Shown here piece by piece: positions 8,272 through 17,437 of a DNA stretch of 64,000 bases. A program made the translations under genes and the position numbers. A model generated the notes under the pieces. The model worked only from the letters and a program-made list of their open reading frames with translations. It did not search any database and was not told where the DNA came from. Where the stretch lies: the NCBI GenBank assembly GCA_014653385.1, contig JACWER010000004.1, positions 1 to 64,000 on the forward strand. The letters are read 5' to 3'. This stretch comes from Pelagibacterales bacterium SAG-MED50. GTDB lineage: Bacteria > Pseudomonadota > Alphaproteobacteria > Pelagibacterales > Pelagibacteraceae. The first letter of the stretch is position 1. Each line of letters starts with the position of its first letter.

Positions 8272-8694
8272 ATGCATGAAAATTTTTTTCACAATGTAAA
8301 AGTTTATTATGAAGATACTGATGCTGGTGGTGTTGTCTATTATGCTAATTATCTTAAATATTTGGAAAGAGCTAGAACGGAGGCTTTATCAACTATCGGA
8401 TTAAGTAATCTTCAAATAAAAGATAAATTTGGTGCACAGATCATAGTTAAGTCATGCAATATAGAATATAAAAAATCTGCACAGTTAGAAGATGAATTAC
8501 AAATTAAATCTTTTATAAAATCAGTTACCAAAACTTCTTTTTATATGAACCAAATTATAACTAATGATGAAACTACAATTACTGAAGCTCAAGTTCATTT
8601 AGTTTTTGTTAATGAAAAAGGAAAACCAGTCAAAGTTCCAGTTATAATTTTTGATAATTTTAAGCCCTATTTTTGTGATAGTATCAAATTGTAG
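8272..8694 (+). CDS. ybgC: YbgC-type acyl-CoA thioesterase
   Basis: A hot-dog-fold thioesterase of 140 residues. The motif YEDTDAGGVVYYANYLKYLE (about 13-32) with its conserved aspartate and the following ERARTE is typical of the YbgC/4-hydroxybenzoyl-CoA thioesterase group, which hydrolyses short-chain acyl-CoA or acyl-ACP in the cytoplasm. In many proteobacteria ybgC leads the tol-pal operon; no tol gene is adjacent here. The 3' end overlaps the convergent uracil-DNA glycosylase gene by 11 bases. Confidence 0.9.
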   Translation: MHENFFHNVKVYYEDTDAGGVVYYANYLKYLERARTEALSTIGLSNLQIKDKFGAQIIVKSCNIEYKKSAQLEDELQIKSFIKSVTKTSFYMNQIITNDETTITEAQVHLVFVNEKGKPVKVPVIIFDNFKPYFCDSIKL

Positions 8695-9364
8695 ATAATT
8701 TTTTTGCCTTCTTAAATAAATCAATCATCATTTTTTGAGATACTAATTTTGTATTTACATTTCGAGGACTTGGGTGATAGGAGGGCATTAAAATTACATT
8801 ATCTGGTAAAATATAAGTTTTACCATGTTTAAAATGAAATTTTTTATCTAGATTATATTTTTTTTTATAAAATTTTAGACAATTATCAAAAGCAACTTTC
8901 CCCAATGTAATGATGATTTTTAATTTCTTTAAATTAAAAATTTCAAGATCAAAATATTTAGAACAATTATTCAGCTCTTTATTAAGAGGCTTATCTCCTG
9001 GTGGAACACATTTTAAAATATTAGTAATATAAGTAGACTTAAGCTTTAGACCATCATTTAAATTCTCAGAAGTTGATTGATTAGAAATTTTTGCATTATA
9101 TAAGCATTTGAATAAAAATTCTGATGATTTATCACCTGTAAAAGCCCTTCCGGTTCGGGTTCCACCATGAGCAGCTGGCGCAAGACCTAATATTAAAAGT
9201 TTAGCACTAGTGTCTCCAAACCCAGTTACTGGTTTTCCCCAATAAACTTCATTAATATATTTTTTTCTTTTTTCAGTAGTAATTTTTTTTATAAACTTCA
9301 CTAACCTTGGACATTTTCTACATTTAATAATTGTTTTATTAAGATTTTTAAATTTAATACTCAT
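8684..9364 (-). CDS. Family 5 uracil-DNA glycosylase (UDGb-type)
   Basis: Removes uracil and possibly other deaminated bases from DNA. The 226-residue protein has four cysteines placed as for a 4Fe-4S cluster (C15, C18, C119, C134), motif A GLAPAAHGGTRTGRAFTGD (60-78), and the second motif MPSYHPSPRN (193-202). The alanine/histidine pattern GLAPAAHG and the absence of the family 4 GEAPG(E/Q)xE motif point to family 5. Its ATG is only two bases from the ATG of the divergent histidine phosphatase gene, so its promoter must lie inside that gene. The 5' end is duplicated in inverted form at 1-68. Confidence 0.9.
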   Translation of the reverse strand: MSIKFKNLNKTIIKCRKCPRLVKFIKKITTEKRKKYINEVYWGKPVTGFGDTSAKLLILGLAPAAHGGTRTGRAFTGDKSSEFLFKCLYNAKISNQSTSENLNDGLKLKSTYITNILKCVPPGDKPLNKELNNCSKYFDLEIFNLKKLKIIITLGKVAFDNCLKFYKKKYNLDKKFHFKHGKTYILPDNVILMPSYHPSPRNVNTKLVSQKMMIDLFKKAKKLSTI

Positions 9365-9386
9365 TAATGAAATTTATAAAATTTTT
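9319..9386. repeat. Inverted repeat arm B, source of the copy at 1-68
   Basis: This 68-base stretch covers the first 46 bases of the glycosylase gene, the 2-base divergent gap, and the first 20 bases of the phosphatase gene. Both genes are intact around it, so this is the native location and the copy at the window start is the displaced one. Confidence 0.88.
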
Positions 9387-9924
9387 ATTAATAATATTTA
9401 TAACTATTAATTCACCAATTAAAGCAGATTCAAATCAGAATTTGATTAATGAACTCAAACAAGGGGGAAAATTAATTTTTATTAGACATGCTTATGCCCC
9501 TGGTGGAGGTGATCCTAATAATTTTGATATTAATGACTGTAACACCCAACGTAATTTGAGCGATTCTGGTAGAGAGCAAGCAAATAAAATTGGCTCTTTT
9601 TTTAAGGTTAACAATATCTTGATTGATAAAATATATTCAAGTGAATGGTGTAGATGTAAAGAAACATCATTAATTGCTTTTAATAAGTTTGAAAATAAAA
9701 GTTTTTTAAATTCATTTTTTAGTTCAAAATTTGCTCAAAATAAAGATCCGCAGATTAAGAAATTAAAAAGATTTATTAATAATTGGGATGGAAAAAAAAA
9801 CTTAGTATTCGTTACTCATTATGTGGTTATTTCTGAAATATTAAATTATGGATCTTCATCAGGTGAGATAGTTATTTCAGATAAAGATTTAAAAGTTATT
9901 GATACTTTTGAAATTGAATATTAA
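9367..9924 (+). CDS. Periplasmic histidine phosphatase-family protein
   Basis: A 185-residue protein with a signal peptide (hydrophobic 5-17, ending KA before D21) and a phosphoglycerate mutase-like domain. The phospho-acceptor motif is FIRHAYAPGGG with R40 and H41; R96 in SSEWCRCKET and H151 in VTHYVV complete the usual phosphate pocket. The family removes phosphate from small phosphorylated compounds; export suggests phosphate scavenging, which is inference. The start is separated by two bases from the start of the divergent glycosylase gene, so there is no space for a conventional leader. Confidence 0.82.
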   Translation: MKFIKFLLIIFITINSPIKADSNQNLINELKQGGKLIFIRHAYAPGGGDPNNFDINDCNTQRNLSDSGREQANKIGSFFKVNNILIDKIYSSEWCRCKETSLIAFNKFENKSFLNSFFSSKFAQNKDPQIKKLKRFINNWDGKKNLVFVTHYVVISEILNYGSSSGEIVISDKDLKVIDTFEIEY

Positions 9925-9935
9925 AATAAACTATT

Positions 9936-10061
9936 ATGTCTTCCAAAAAAGCAATGAAGCAAGCGCAAAAACAATCTTACGCTAAACACAGAAGTAATAT
10001 TTCTTATAATAAATTTAGTTTTAAAAAAAAAGAATTACCTAAGACAAAAAAAAATAAATAG
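9936..10061 (+). CDS. Small lysine-rich protein, 41 aa, hypothetical
   Basis: An ATG at 9936, 11 bases after the phosphatase stop, opens a 41-residue frame ending TAG at 10059-10061. The product starts MSSKKAMKQAQKQSYAKH and ends in a KKKELPKTKKNK tail: highly basic, no hydrophobic stretch, no cysteines. It could bind nucleic acid or be a ribosome-associated small protein. I do not recognise a family. In an A-rich genome a short lysine-rich frame can arise by chance, so confidence is moderate. Confidence 0.45.
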   Translation: MSSKKAMKQAQKQSYAKHRSNISYNKFSFKKKELPKTKKNK

Positions 10062-10066
10062 TATAT

Positions 10067-10240
10067 CTATCGTTTTTGTTTTTTATCTATATAAAAAAGA
10101 GCAATTAAAAAAATAATTGTCCATACAAACACTGACATAGTTTTTAAGAAAGTTGTTTCTGCTCCCCAAACATCAAAAAAAAGTGCTCCAATTATAATTC
10201 CAACGATATAAATAATTGTTAATAAAGTTAATTTATTCAT
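10067..10240 (-). CDS. Small two-helix membrane protein, 57 aa
   Basis: The frame runs from ATG at 10240 to TAG at 10067. It encodes two hydrophobic segments (about residues 5-23 and 36-52) joined by a short loop DVWGAETTFLK, and ends in a basic KKQKR tail, a credible inner-membrane hairpin with cytoplasmic C-terminus. It starts 9 bases after the stop of the DUF1289 gene on the same strand, so it is probably its operon partner. I do not recognise a named family. Confidence 0.65.
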   Translation of the reverse strand: MNKLTLLTIIYIVGIIIGALFFDVWGAETTFLKTMSVFVWTIIFLIALFYIDKKQKR

Positions 10241-10249
10241 TATAATAAT

Positions 10250-10501
10250 TTAATCTTTAATAAGATTTTTTTTAAAAAGAGACATTCCATTATTGATTTT
10301 ATGCTCATATGACTCATTAAAGCTTTCTAATTGCCATCCATTAAGTCTTTTTTTTATTTCTTCTAAATTATTTGTTTTCCATTCGTTAGTAGTAGTTTCA
10401 ATTTTCCACGTCTTTTTTTCTTCATTGGTTCGTCCACATCCATAGCAATATCCTGTTGATGGGTCAGTTTTACAGATACTAATACATGGTGAAATTATCA
10501 T
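10250..10501 (-). CDS. DUF1289-family small cysteine protein
   Basis: An 83-residue protein with the DUF1289 signature SPCISICKTDPSTGYCYGCG at residues 4-23, containing four cysteines (C6, C10, C19, C22) that probably bind a metal or Fe-S cluster, followed by RTNEE and a tryptophan-rich helical part. The family is widespread in proteobacteria and I know no firm function for it. It leads a two-gene unit with the 57-residue membrane protein. Confidence 0.85.
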   Translation of the reverse strand: MIISPCISICKTDPSTGYCYGCGRTNEEKKTWKIETTTNEWKTNNLEEIKKRLNGWQLESFNESYEHKINNGMSLFKKNLIKD

Positions 10502-10559
10502 AATTTTAAAATTAATATAAATTACAACAGATAAATAGTTATTTTTTCATCAATTGTCA

Positions 10560-10588
10560 TTGGACAAACAGTTTCAATAATATATAAA
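10560..10588 (+). promoter_or_regulatory. Sigma-70-type promoter for tRNA-Leu and tig
   Basis: TTGGAC at 10560-10565, a 17-base spacer, and TATAAA at 10583-10588 match the -35/-10 consensus closely. Transcription would begin near 10595, about 8 bases before the tRNA. No other good promoter is seen before tig, so tRNA and tig may share it. Confidence 0.65.
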
Positions 10589-10602
10589 ACCACCTAATTT
10601 GT

Positions 10603-10687
10603 GGGGCGATGGCGGAATTGGTAGACGCGTTGGTCTTAGGAACCAATATTTTCGGATGTGAAGGTTCGAGTCCTTTTCGCCCTACCA
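10603..10687 (+). tRNA. tRNA-Leu (anticodon UAG)
   Basis: An 85-base class II tRNA with CCA encoded. Acceptor GGGGCGA pairs with TCGCCCT (first pair G-U), the D arm reads GCGGAATTGGTAGACGC, the anticodon loop is CTTAGGA (UAG), a short variable arm follows, and the T arm contains GGTTCGAGTCC. It sits 11 bases before the tig ATG. Confidence 0.95.
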
Positions 10688-10698
10688 TTTAAATTATT

Positions 10699-12150
10699 AT
10701 GAAAGTAACAATAGAAAACATAAAAGGTCTTAATAAAGACATTAAAGTTTTTATAGATAAAGACACTATGAACTCTCATATGGATGAAAAGTATGAGGAA
10801 ATTAAAGGTACTGTTAATTTAAAAGGATTTCGTCCAGGAAAAGTACCAAAAGAAGTTTTAAAAAGACAATTTGGGAAAGCATTATTTGGTGAAGTTTTAG
10901 ATAAAGTTTTAAAAGATACATCAACCAAAGCACTTGAAGAAAATAAGATTAAACCCGCAGGACAACCAAAGCTTGATCTAAAGATTTATGGTGAAGATAA
11001 GGAATTAGAGTATGTGCTGTCTGTCACTGAACTTCCTAAAGTTGAAACCAGGTCTTTAGAGAATATAAAATTTGATCAATATTCTGTTAAAATTGATGCT
11101 AGTGAAACTGATAAAAGAATTAAAGAAATTGCAAAAAATCAACCAAGTTTTAAAGACGCATCACCTGAAACCAAAGCTAAAGAAGGCGATCTAGTAGTAT
11201 TAGATTATCAAGCAACAGTTGATGGTAAAGAGTTTAAAGGTAGTGAAGGTAAAAATACTCAATTAACACTTGGTAAAGATTTATTTTTAAAAGGTTTTGA
11301 TAAACAGTTAATAGGTGTCAAAAAAGATGAAGAAAAAACAGTTGATGCTACTTTACCAGAAAATTTTCCTGAAAAGGAATTGGTAAATAAAAAAGCTAAA
11401 TTTGTATGTAAAATTATAAATGTTAAAAATCCTGAGGATGTAAAAATTGATGATACTTTTGCAAAAAATTTAGGTGCTAAAGATTTAAATGATCTTAAAA
11501 CTTTAATATCAAAACAGATCAATGATGAATATAAAAATTCATTAGATCAATTATCTAAAACTCAAATATTAAAAGAAATTGAAAAAATTAAAATAGATGA
11601 AATTCCTGAAAATTTAATTGAAGAAGAAGTTAAAATTCTTTCACAAGGTATGGATGAACAGGAAGCTAAAAAAAATAAAGCTAAATTTACTGAGACTGCA
11701 AAAACTAGAATTAAAACTGGATTAATATTAAACGAGTTTGGTGAAAAAAATAAAATCCAAGTAACTGAACAGGAAATTCAAGCCGAAGTTCAAAAGCAAT
11801 TAAGAATGATGCCTGGACAGGAAAAAATGGTAATGGATTTTTATCAAAAGAACCCTTCAGCTGTAGCTAGTTTAAGAGGAACTGTTTATGAAGAAAAAAT
11901 TTTAAATTTGATTAAAGAAAAAGCCAAACCAAATAAAAAAGAAATTTCAAAAGATGAAGCTGAAAAGATTTTAAAAGAAGCTCATAATCATGACCACAAT
12001 CATGACCACAACCATGATCATGATCATGATAAAAAAGATAAAAAAAAAGATACAAAGAAAAAAGCTGAAGCTAAATCTGAAAAGAAAAAAAAACCTACAC
12101 CAAAAGCTTCTAAATCTAAGTCTGTAACAAAAAAAGTTAGCAAAAAGTAA
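10699..12150 (+). CDS. tig: Trigger factor, ribosome-associated chaperone, with His/Lys-rich tail
   Basis: Folds nascent chains at the ribosome exit. The N-terminal ribosome-binding signature GFRPGKVP is at about 44-51, the FKBP-type PPIase domain spans roughly 150-245 ([17 protein letters not shown] at its start), and the C-terminal arms follow to about 410. Length is 483, some 40-50 longer than usual: residues 429-444 are an alternating His/Asn/Asp run ([16 protein letters not shown]) and 445-483 are mostly lysine with Ala, Ser and Pro. The tail could bind metal ions or nucleic acid; that is inference. The gene starts 11 bases after tRNA-Leu and heads the tig-clpP-clpX-lon order seen in many bacteria. 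Confidence 0.95.
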   Translation: MKVTIENIKGLNKDIKVFIDKDTMNSHMDEKYEEIKGTVNLKGFRPGKVPKEVLKRQFGKALFGEVLDKVLKDTSTKALEENKIKPAGQPKLDLKIYGEDKELEYVLSVTELPKVETRSLENIKFDQYSVKIDASETDKRIKEIAKNQPSFKDASPETKAKEGDLVVLDYQATVDGKEFKGSEGKNTQLTLGKDLFLKGFDKQLIGVKKDEEKTVDATLPENFPEKELVNKKAKFVCKIINVKNPEDVKIDDTFAKNLGAKDLNDLKTLISKQINDEYKNSLDQLSKTQILKEIEKIKIDEIPENLIEEEVKILSQGMDEQEAKKNKAKFTETAKTRIKTGLILNEFGEKNKIQVTEQEIQAEVQKQLRMMPGQEKMVMDFYQKNPSAVASLRGTVYEEKILNLIKEKAKPNKKEISKDEAEKILKEAHNHDHNHDHNHDHDHDKKDKKKDTKKKAEAKSEKKKKPTPKASKSKSVTKKVSKK

Positions 12151-12182
12151 TCTCAAGTTGTATAAGTAATACGAATCAACTT

Positions 12183-12794
12183 ATGACAACAAAATTATCT
12201 GAGCATATGAATACTTTAGTTCCAATGGTAGTGGAACAATCTAACAAAGGCGAAAGAGCCTACGATATTTATTCTAGGCTTTTAAAAGAAAGAATAATTT
12301 TTTTAACTGGCCAGATAAATGATAATGTTGCGTCACTAGTTACAGCTCAATTATTATTTTTAGAAGCAGAAGATCCTAAAAAAGAAATTTATTTATACAT
12401 AAACAGCCCTGGTGGACTTGTTACTGCTGGTCTTGGAATTTATGACACTATGCAATATGTAAAACCAGATATTTCAACATTATGTATTGGTCAAGCAGCT
12501 TCAATGGGATCATTTCTACTTGCAGCTGGAACAAAAGGTAAAAGGTTTTCACTTCCAAACTCAAGAGTTATGGTTCATCAACCTTCAGCAGGTTTTCAGG
12601 GTCAAGTAACAGACATTGAAATTCACGCTAATGAAGTCTCATCTCTAAAAAAAAGATTAAATGAAATTTATTCTAAGCATACAGGTAAATCTGTTGATGA
12701 AGTTAAGTCTGCTTTAGAAAGAGATAACTTTATGACAGCAGAAGTTGCTAAAGACTTTGGCTTGATAGACGAAGTAGTAGATAAAAGATCTTAA
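12183..12794 (+). CDS. clpP: ATP-dependent Clp protease proteolytic subunit
   Basis: The 203-residue serine peptidase of the ClpXP complex. Catalytic Ser107 lies in GQAASMGS and His132 in [14 protein letters not shown] (74-79) forms the oxyanion strand. Length is standard. It lies between tig and clpX, its usual partner genes, with 32 bases before it and 92 bases after it. The spacer before clpX contains a short inverted repeat (806-811 with 820-825 of the 12000s) and a possible -10 sequence, so clpX may have its own start of transcription. Confidence 0.97.
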   Translation: MTTKLSEHMNTLVPMVVEQSNKGERAYDIYSRLLKERIIFLTGQINDNVASLVTAQLLFLEAEDPKKEIYLYINSPGGLVTAGLGIYDTMQYVKPDISTLCIGQAASMGSFLLAAGTKGKRFSLPNSRVMVHQPSAGFQGQVTDIEIHANEVSSLKKRLNEIYSKHTGKSVDEVKSALERDNFMTAEVAKDFGLIDEVVDKRS

Positions 12795-12886
12795 ACCACA
12801 ATATATTGGATATGATACAATCCAAACTTGATTAGTGGGACTCTTCTATAATAAAGTAACCTAATTGATTCGTAAAAAAATATATT

Positions 12887-14155
12887 ATGACAACAAGCAA
12901 TAAAAATATTCTTTACTGTTCTTTCTGTGGAAAGAGTCAACATGAAGTAAGAAAACTTATAGCTGGCCCAACAGTATTCATTTGTGATGAGTGTGTTGAA
13001 CTGTGTATGGACATCATTAAAGAAGAAAGCAAAGACACTTTTGTTAAACATCAGGATGGACTTCCGTCACCGAAAGAAATTTGCTCAGTTTTAGATGATT
13101 ATGTAATTGGTCAACCTCATGCAAAAAAAGTTTTATCAGTTGCTGTTCATAATCATTATAAAAGACTGAATTATGAGAGTAAAACTAGTAAAAATGTTGA
13201 ACTTGCAAAATCTAATATACTTTTAGTAGGTCCCACAGGGTGTGGTAAAACTTTACTTGCTCAAACTTTAGCAAGAATTTTAGATGTTCCATTTACAATG
13301 GCAGATGCAACAACATTAACAGAAGCTGGTTACGTAGGTGAAGATGTTGAAAATATTATTTTAAAATTATTACAAGCATCAGATTATAACGTTGAAAAGG
13401 CTCAAAGAGGAATTGTCTACATTGATGAAGTAGATAAGATTAGCAGAAAATCTGAAAATCCATCAATCACTCGAGATGTTTCTGGTGAAGGTGTTCAACA
13501 AGCTTTACTAAAAATTATGGAAGGAACAGTTGCAAGCGTTCCACCTCAAGGAGGAAGAAAGCACCCACAACAAGAATTTTTACAGGTTGATACAACAAAT
13601 ATATTATTTATTTGTGGTGGAGCTTTTGCTGGACTTGATAAGATTATTTCTCAAAGAGATAAAGGTACATCAATAGGCTTTGGTGCTGATGTTAAAAATA
13701 CCCAAGATAAGAAAACAGGTGAATGGATGAAAACTTTAGAACCAGAAGATCTATTAAAATTTGGTTTAATCCCAGAATTTATTGGAAGATTGCCTATGAT
13801 TGCAACACTTGAAGATTTATATGAAAAATCTTTAATTAAAATTTTACAAGAGCCAAAAAACTCATTAACAAAACAATACCAAGAATTATTTAAACTTGAT
13901 GGTGCAAAATTAACTTTTAAAGAAAATGCACTAAAAGAAATTGCTCAAAAAGCAATTAAGAAAAAAACAGGTGCAAGAGGTTTAAGATCAATTTTAGAAA
14001 ATATTTTACTAAAGACTATGTATGACCTTCCTAGCCAAGAAAATATAGAAGAAGTTATAGTTGATGCAGGATCAGCTAAAGGTCAGTCTCAGCCTATATT
14101 AGTTCATGCTAAAGGTGACAGTAAATCGAAGTCTAATAAGCCATCAGCGGCTTAA
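12887..14155 (+). CDS. clpX: ATP-dependent Clp protease ATP-binding subunit ClpX
   Basis: A 422-residue AAA+ unfoldase that feeds substrates to ClpP. The N-terminal zinc-binding domain has C11, C14, C33 and C36. Walker A GPTGCGKT is at 115-122 and Walker B IVYIDEVD at 176-183; the ClpP-contact IGF loop is present as IGFGAD near 264. Full length, collinear with clpP and lon. Control by a heat-shock factor is common for this set, but I see no clear heat-shock promoter. Confidence 0.97.
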   Translation: MTTSNKNILYCSFCGKSQHEVRKLIAGPTVFICDECVELCMDIIKEESKDTFVKHQDGLPSPKEICSVLDDYVIGQPHAKKVLSVAVHNHYKRLNYESKTSKNVELAKSNILLVGPTGCGKTLLAQTLARILDVPFTMADATTLTEAGYVGEDVENIILKLLQASDYNVEKAQRGIVYIDEVDKISRKSENPSITRDVSGEGVQQALLKIMEGTVASVPPQGGRKHPQQEFLQVDTTNILFICGGAFAGLDKIISQRDKGTSIGFGADVKNTQDKKTGEWMKTLEPEDLLKFGLIPEFIGRLPMIATLEDLYEKSLIKILQEPKNSLTKQYQELFKLDGAKLTFKENALKEIAQKAIKKKTGARGLRSILENILLKTMYDLPSQENIEEVIVDAGSAKGQSQPILVHAKGDSKSKSNKPSAA

Positions 14156-14215
14156 TATCCTTAATAACTAACAAAAAGCTATTGCAATATAAAATATAAT
14201 ATCCATATTAATGCC

Positions 14216-16594
14216 ATGGATGTTAAAATCACATTACCTTTACTACCACTTAGAGACATAGTTGTGTTCCCAAGTATGGTAATACCTTTGTTTGTTGGAA
14301 GAGATAAATCTATTTCAGCTTTAAACGAAGTAATGAAGACTGATAAAAAAATAATTCTTGTTACTCAAAAAAATTCTGAAATTGACGATCCTAAAAAAAC
14401 AGACATATTTATGTTTGGTTGTGAAGGAAACATTCTTCAGCTTTTAAAACTTCCAGACGGAACTGTTAAAGTATTGGTTGAAGGTATTAAAAGAGTAAAA
14501 ATATTAGATTTTAAAGATAATGATAAATTTATAACTTGTGACTATGCTAATTATAGTGATGTAGTTACAAAAGATGAAGATTTATATCCACTTGCTGCAA
14601 CTGCTTTAAGACGATTAGAAAAATTAACTTCTATTAATAAAAAAGTTTCAAGCGAAACCATTAATACAATTAAACAACTCAAAGACCCATCTCAAATTGC
14701 AGATAACATAGCATCTCATATAAATGCAACTATATCTGAGAAACAACAAATCTTTGAAACAGTCGATGTCAAAAAAAGATTAAATGCCATTATTAAAATA
14801 ATGGAAAATGAAACAAGCATCATTGGTGTAGAAAAGAGAATTAGGGGAAGAGTTAAAACTCAAATGGAGAAAACTCAAAGAGAATATTATCTAAATGAGC
14901 AGTTGAAAGCTATTCAAAAAGAATTAGGTGAAATTGAAGATGGTAAAGATGAAACTACTAGTCTTAATAAAGCTATCACAAAAGCAAAAATGCCTAAAGA
15001 AGTTGAAAAGAAATGTCTTCAGGAGTTAAAAAAATTAAAAAATATGAGTCCAATGTCAGCAGAAGCGACTGTTGTTAGAAACTACCTAGATTGGATGACA
15101 GATCTTCCTTGGCACAAGAAAAGTGAAGTTGATATTGATTTAACAAAAGCTCTAAATATTTTAGATAAAGATCATTTTGGATTAGAGAAAGTAAAAGAAA
15201 GAATAATCGAATTTCTTGCTGTTCAAAAAAGAATGGAAAAAATTAAAGGACCAATATTATGTTTAGTTGGACCTCCAGGAGTAGGTAAAACTTCATTAGG
15301 AAAATCTATTGCAAAAGCAACTAACAGAGAGTTTGTAAGAATGTCAGTTGGTGGTATGAGAGATGAAGCAGAAATTAGAGGTCACAGAAGAACATATATT
15401 GGATCCTTACCTGGAAAAATTATTCAAATGATGAAAAAAGCTGGAACCAAAAATCCACTAATTTTACTAGATGAAATAGACAAAATTGGAAATGATTATA
15501 GAGGAGATCCTTCATCTGCTTTATTAGAAGCCTTAGATCCTGAACAGAACACTACTTTTAATGATCATTACTTAGAAGTTGATTATGACTTGTCTGATGT
15601 AATGTTTGTAACTACAGCTAATACGTTAAATATTCTTCCACCACTTTTAGATAGAATGGAAGTGATTAGACTTGCTGGCTATACCGAAGATGAAAAAATT
15701 AGTATTGCCAACAAATTTCTTTTACCTAAGCAAATTAAAGATAACGGTGTCAAAGATAAAGAAATGAAATTAGAAAATGATATTATTAAAGAAGTTATTA
15801 GAGGTTACACTAAAGAATCTGGGGTCAGAAACTTAGAAAGAGAAATTTCAAAATTAGCAAGAAAAGTTGTTAAGAAAATAGTTGCTGGTGAAGAAAAAGA
15901 AGTAAATATAAATAATAAAAATTTATCTGATTTTCTTGGAATAGCTAAATTTAAATTTGGCGAACTAGAAGCAGGGAACAGAGTCGGAGTTGTTACTGGA
16001 CTTGCATGGACCGAGTATGGCGGTGAAATTTTAAAAATTGAAACTGTAACAATGCCAGGAAAAGGTAGAATGCAAATTACAGGTAAACTTGGTGATGTAA
16101 TGCAAGAATCTGTTAAAGCAGCCAAATCTTTTGTAAGATCAAAATGTTTAGAGTATGGAATTATTCCTCCTTTATTTGAAAAGAAAGATTTTCATATTCA
16201 CGTACCTGAAGGAGCGACACCAAAAGATGGACCATCAGCAGGGATTGGAATGGTAACTTCAATCGTCTCATCGATTACTGGTATTCCAGTTAGACGAGAT
16301 GTTGCAATGACAGGTGAAGTTACTTTAACTGGTCAAGTACTTCCAATTGGTGGATTAAAAGAAAAACTTTTAGCTGCTCACAGAGCAGGAATTAAAGAGG
16401 TATTGATACCAAAAGAAAATGAAAAAGATTTAGTTGATATGCCTAAAAAAATTATTGATGATATTAATATCACACCAGTAGAATATGCTGATCAAGTTTT
16501 AAAAGTTGCTTTAACAAAAGAACTTAAAAGAACTGAGTGGGTTGAGGTCGATATATCAAAAAAAAATGATAAATCTCAAGCTAGTATTCAATAA
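14216..16594 (+). CDS. lon: ATP-dependent protease Lon
   Basis: A 792-residue LonA protease: N-terminal substrate-recognition domain (1-200), coiled-coil, AAA+ module with Walker A GPPGVGKT (352-359) and Walker B ILLDEID (416-422), then the protease domain with the Ser/Lys dyad at S674 (DGPSAG) and K715 (GGLKEK). It degrades damaged and regulatory proteins in the cytoplasm. The ATG at 14216 is inside CCATGG; an out-of-frame ATG occurs 5 bases earlier. Often an HU gene follows lon; here an oxygenase gene does. Confidence 0.97.
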   Translation: MDVKITLPLLPLRDIVVFPSMVIPLFVGRDKSISALNEVMKTDKKIILVTQKNSEIDDPKKTDIFMFGCEGNILQLLKLPDGTVKVLVEGIKRVKILDFKDNDKFITCDYANYSDVVTKDEDLYPLAATALRRLEKLTSINKKVSSETINTIKQLKDPSQIADNIASHINATISEKQQIFETVDVKKRLNAIIKIMENETSIIGVEKRIRGRVKTQMEKTQREYYLNEQLKAIQKELGEIEDGKDETTSLNKAITKAKMPKEVEKKCLQELKKLKNMSPMSAEATVVRNYLDWMTDLPWHKKSEVDIDLTKALNILDKDHFGLEKVKERIIEFLAVQKRMEKIKGPILCLVGPPGVGKTSLGKSIAKATNREFVRMSVGGMRDEAEIRGHRRTYIGSLPGKIIQMMKKAGTKNPLILLDEIDKIGNDYRGDPSSALLEALDPEQNTTFNDHYLEVDYDLSDVMFVTTANTLNILPPLLDRMEVIRLAGYTEDEKISIANKFLLPKQIKDNGVKDKEMKLENDIIKEVIRGYTKESGVRNLEREISKLARKVVKKIVAGEEKEVNINNKNLSDFLGIAKFKFGELEAGNRVGVVTGLAWTEYGGEILKIETVTMPGKGRMQITGKLGDVMQESVKAAKSFVRSKCLEYGIIPPLFEKKDFHIHVPEGATPKDGPSAGIGMVTSIVSSITGIPVRRDVAMTGEVTLTGQVLPIGGLKEKLLAAHRAGIKEVLIPKENEKDLVDMPKKIIDDINITPVEYADQVLKVALTKELKRTEWVEVDISKKNDKSQASIQ

Positions 16595-16642
16595 TAATTA
16601 ATTTTCTTTATTAAATAATAAATATTGTTAAATTTTATTATA

Positions 16643-17437
16643 ATGAAGAGTAGCATGAAATTTATTGATATTAATAGACTTCTTTACTTACGTGACGACC
16701 TAAATAAAGAATTTCAATCAAAATCACCATTTCGATATTTAGTGTTTGATAATATATTACTAGAAGAAGCGGCCGAATCTATTCACGACTCATACCCTAG
16801 AGTAATTGATGGTGCTTGGGATAAAAAAACATATTTAGATCAAAACAATAAATTTCATAAACGAAATTTTGAAAATAACTCTTTAATACAAAAGGTATTT
16901 GATGAATTAAACTCAAAATCTTTTTTAGAATGGTTAAATTTCATCACCAATATTGAAGAACCATTAATTGCAGATCCAGAGTTATTTGGTGGTGGATTAC
17001 ACCAATCAATAAATGGAGCTTTTTTAAATGTTCATGTTGACTATAACTTTCATCCTAAAACAAAGTATCATCGTAGAATAAATGTATTAATATATATGAA
17101 TAAAAACTGGAAAGATGAGTATGAAGGACATTTGGAACTTTGGGAAATAAATGAGTCGAAACAAACTTTATTAAAAAAAATTTCACCAAAATTTAATCGT
17201 TGTGTTATATTTGAAACTAATGAGGTAAGTTTTCATGGACACCCTAAACCTCTTAATATTCCTGATGGAATGAGCCGTAAATCTTTAGCAACTTACTACT
17301 ACACAAAAACTAGACCATCGTCTGAAATATCACATGATCATAATACTATATATGTTAATACTGAAGGATCCAAAGGAAATATTAAAAGATTTAAATCAGG
17401 CGTTAAGTCTTTTCTAGAGCGTATCAATAAAAAGTAA
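16643..17437 (+). CDS. 2-oxoglutarate/Fe(II)-dependent oxygenase family protein
   Basis: About 264 residues from the ATG at 16643; an in-frame TTG at 16625 is less likely and an ATG at 16655 is also possible. The double-stranded beta-helix metal triad is visible: H131-x-D133 (NVHVDYNF), H198 or H200 (SFHGHP), and R212 in RKSLATYYY for 2-oxoglutarate. The layout resembles prolyl-hydroxylase-like 2OG-Fe(II) oxygenases that modify proteins, cell-surface sugars or small molecules. It stands alone between lon and two tRNA genes, so context gives no substrate. Confidence 0.8.
   Translation: MKSSMKFIDINRLLYLRDDLNKEFQSKSPFRYLVFDNILLEEAAESIHDSYPRVIDGAWDKKTYLDQNNKFHKRNFENNSLIQKVFDELNSKSFLEWLNFITNIEEPLIADPELFGGGLHQSINGAFLNVHVDYNFHPKTKYHRRINVLIYMNKNWKDEYEGHLELWEINESKQTLLKKISPKFNRCVIFETNEVSFHGHPKPLNIPDGMSRKSLATYYYTKTRPSSEISHDHNTIYVNTEGSKGNIKRFKSGVKSFLERINKK

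Noticed and set aside
11988-12030. Short tandem repeat resembling CATGACCACAAT units
   Set aside because: It is coding sequence for the His/Asp run of trigger factor; not a CRISPR or intergenic repeat.
11971-12156. Phenylalanine-rich minus-strand frame opposite the trigger factor tail
   Set aside because: Mirror of a lysine/histidine-rich coding run; no start signal, and low-complexity product.
12806-12852. Inverted repeat TTGGAT/ATCCAA and TTGATT...TATAAT before clpX
   Set aside because: Stem of six pairs without T run, and promoter elements only 13 bases apart; noted but not supported as a terminator or promoter.
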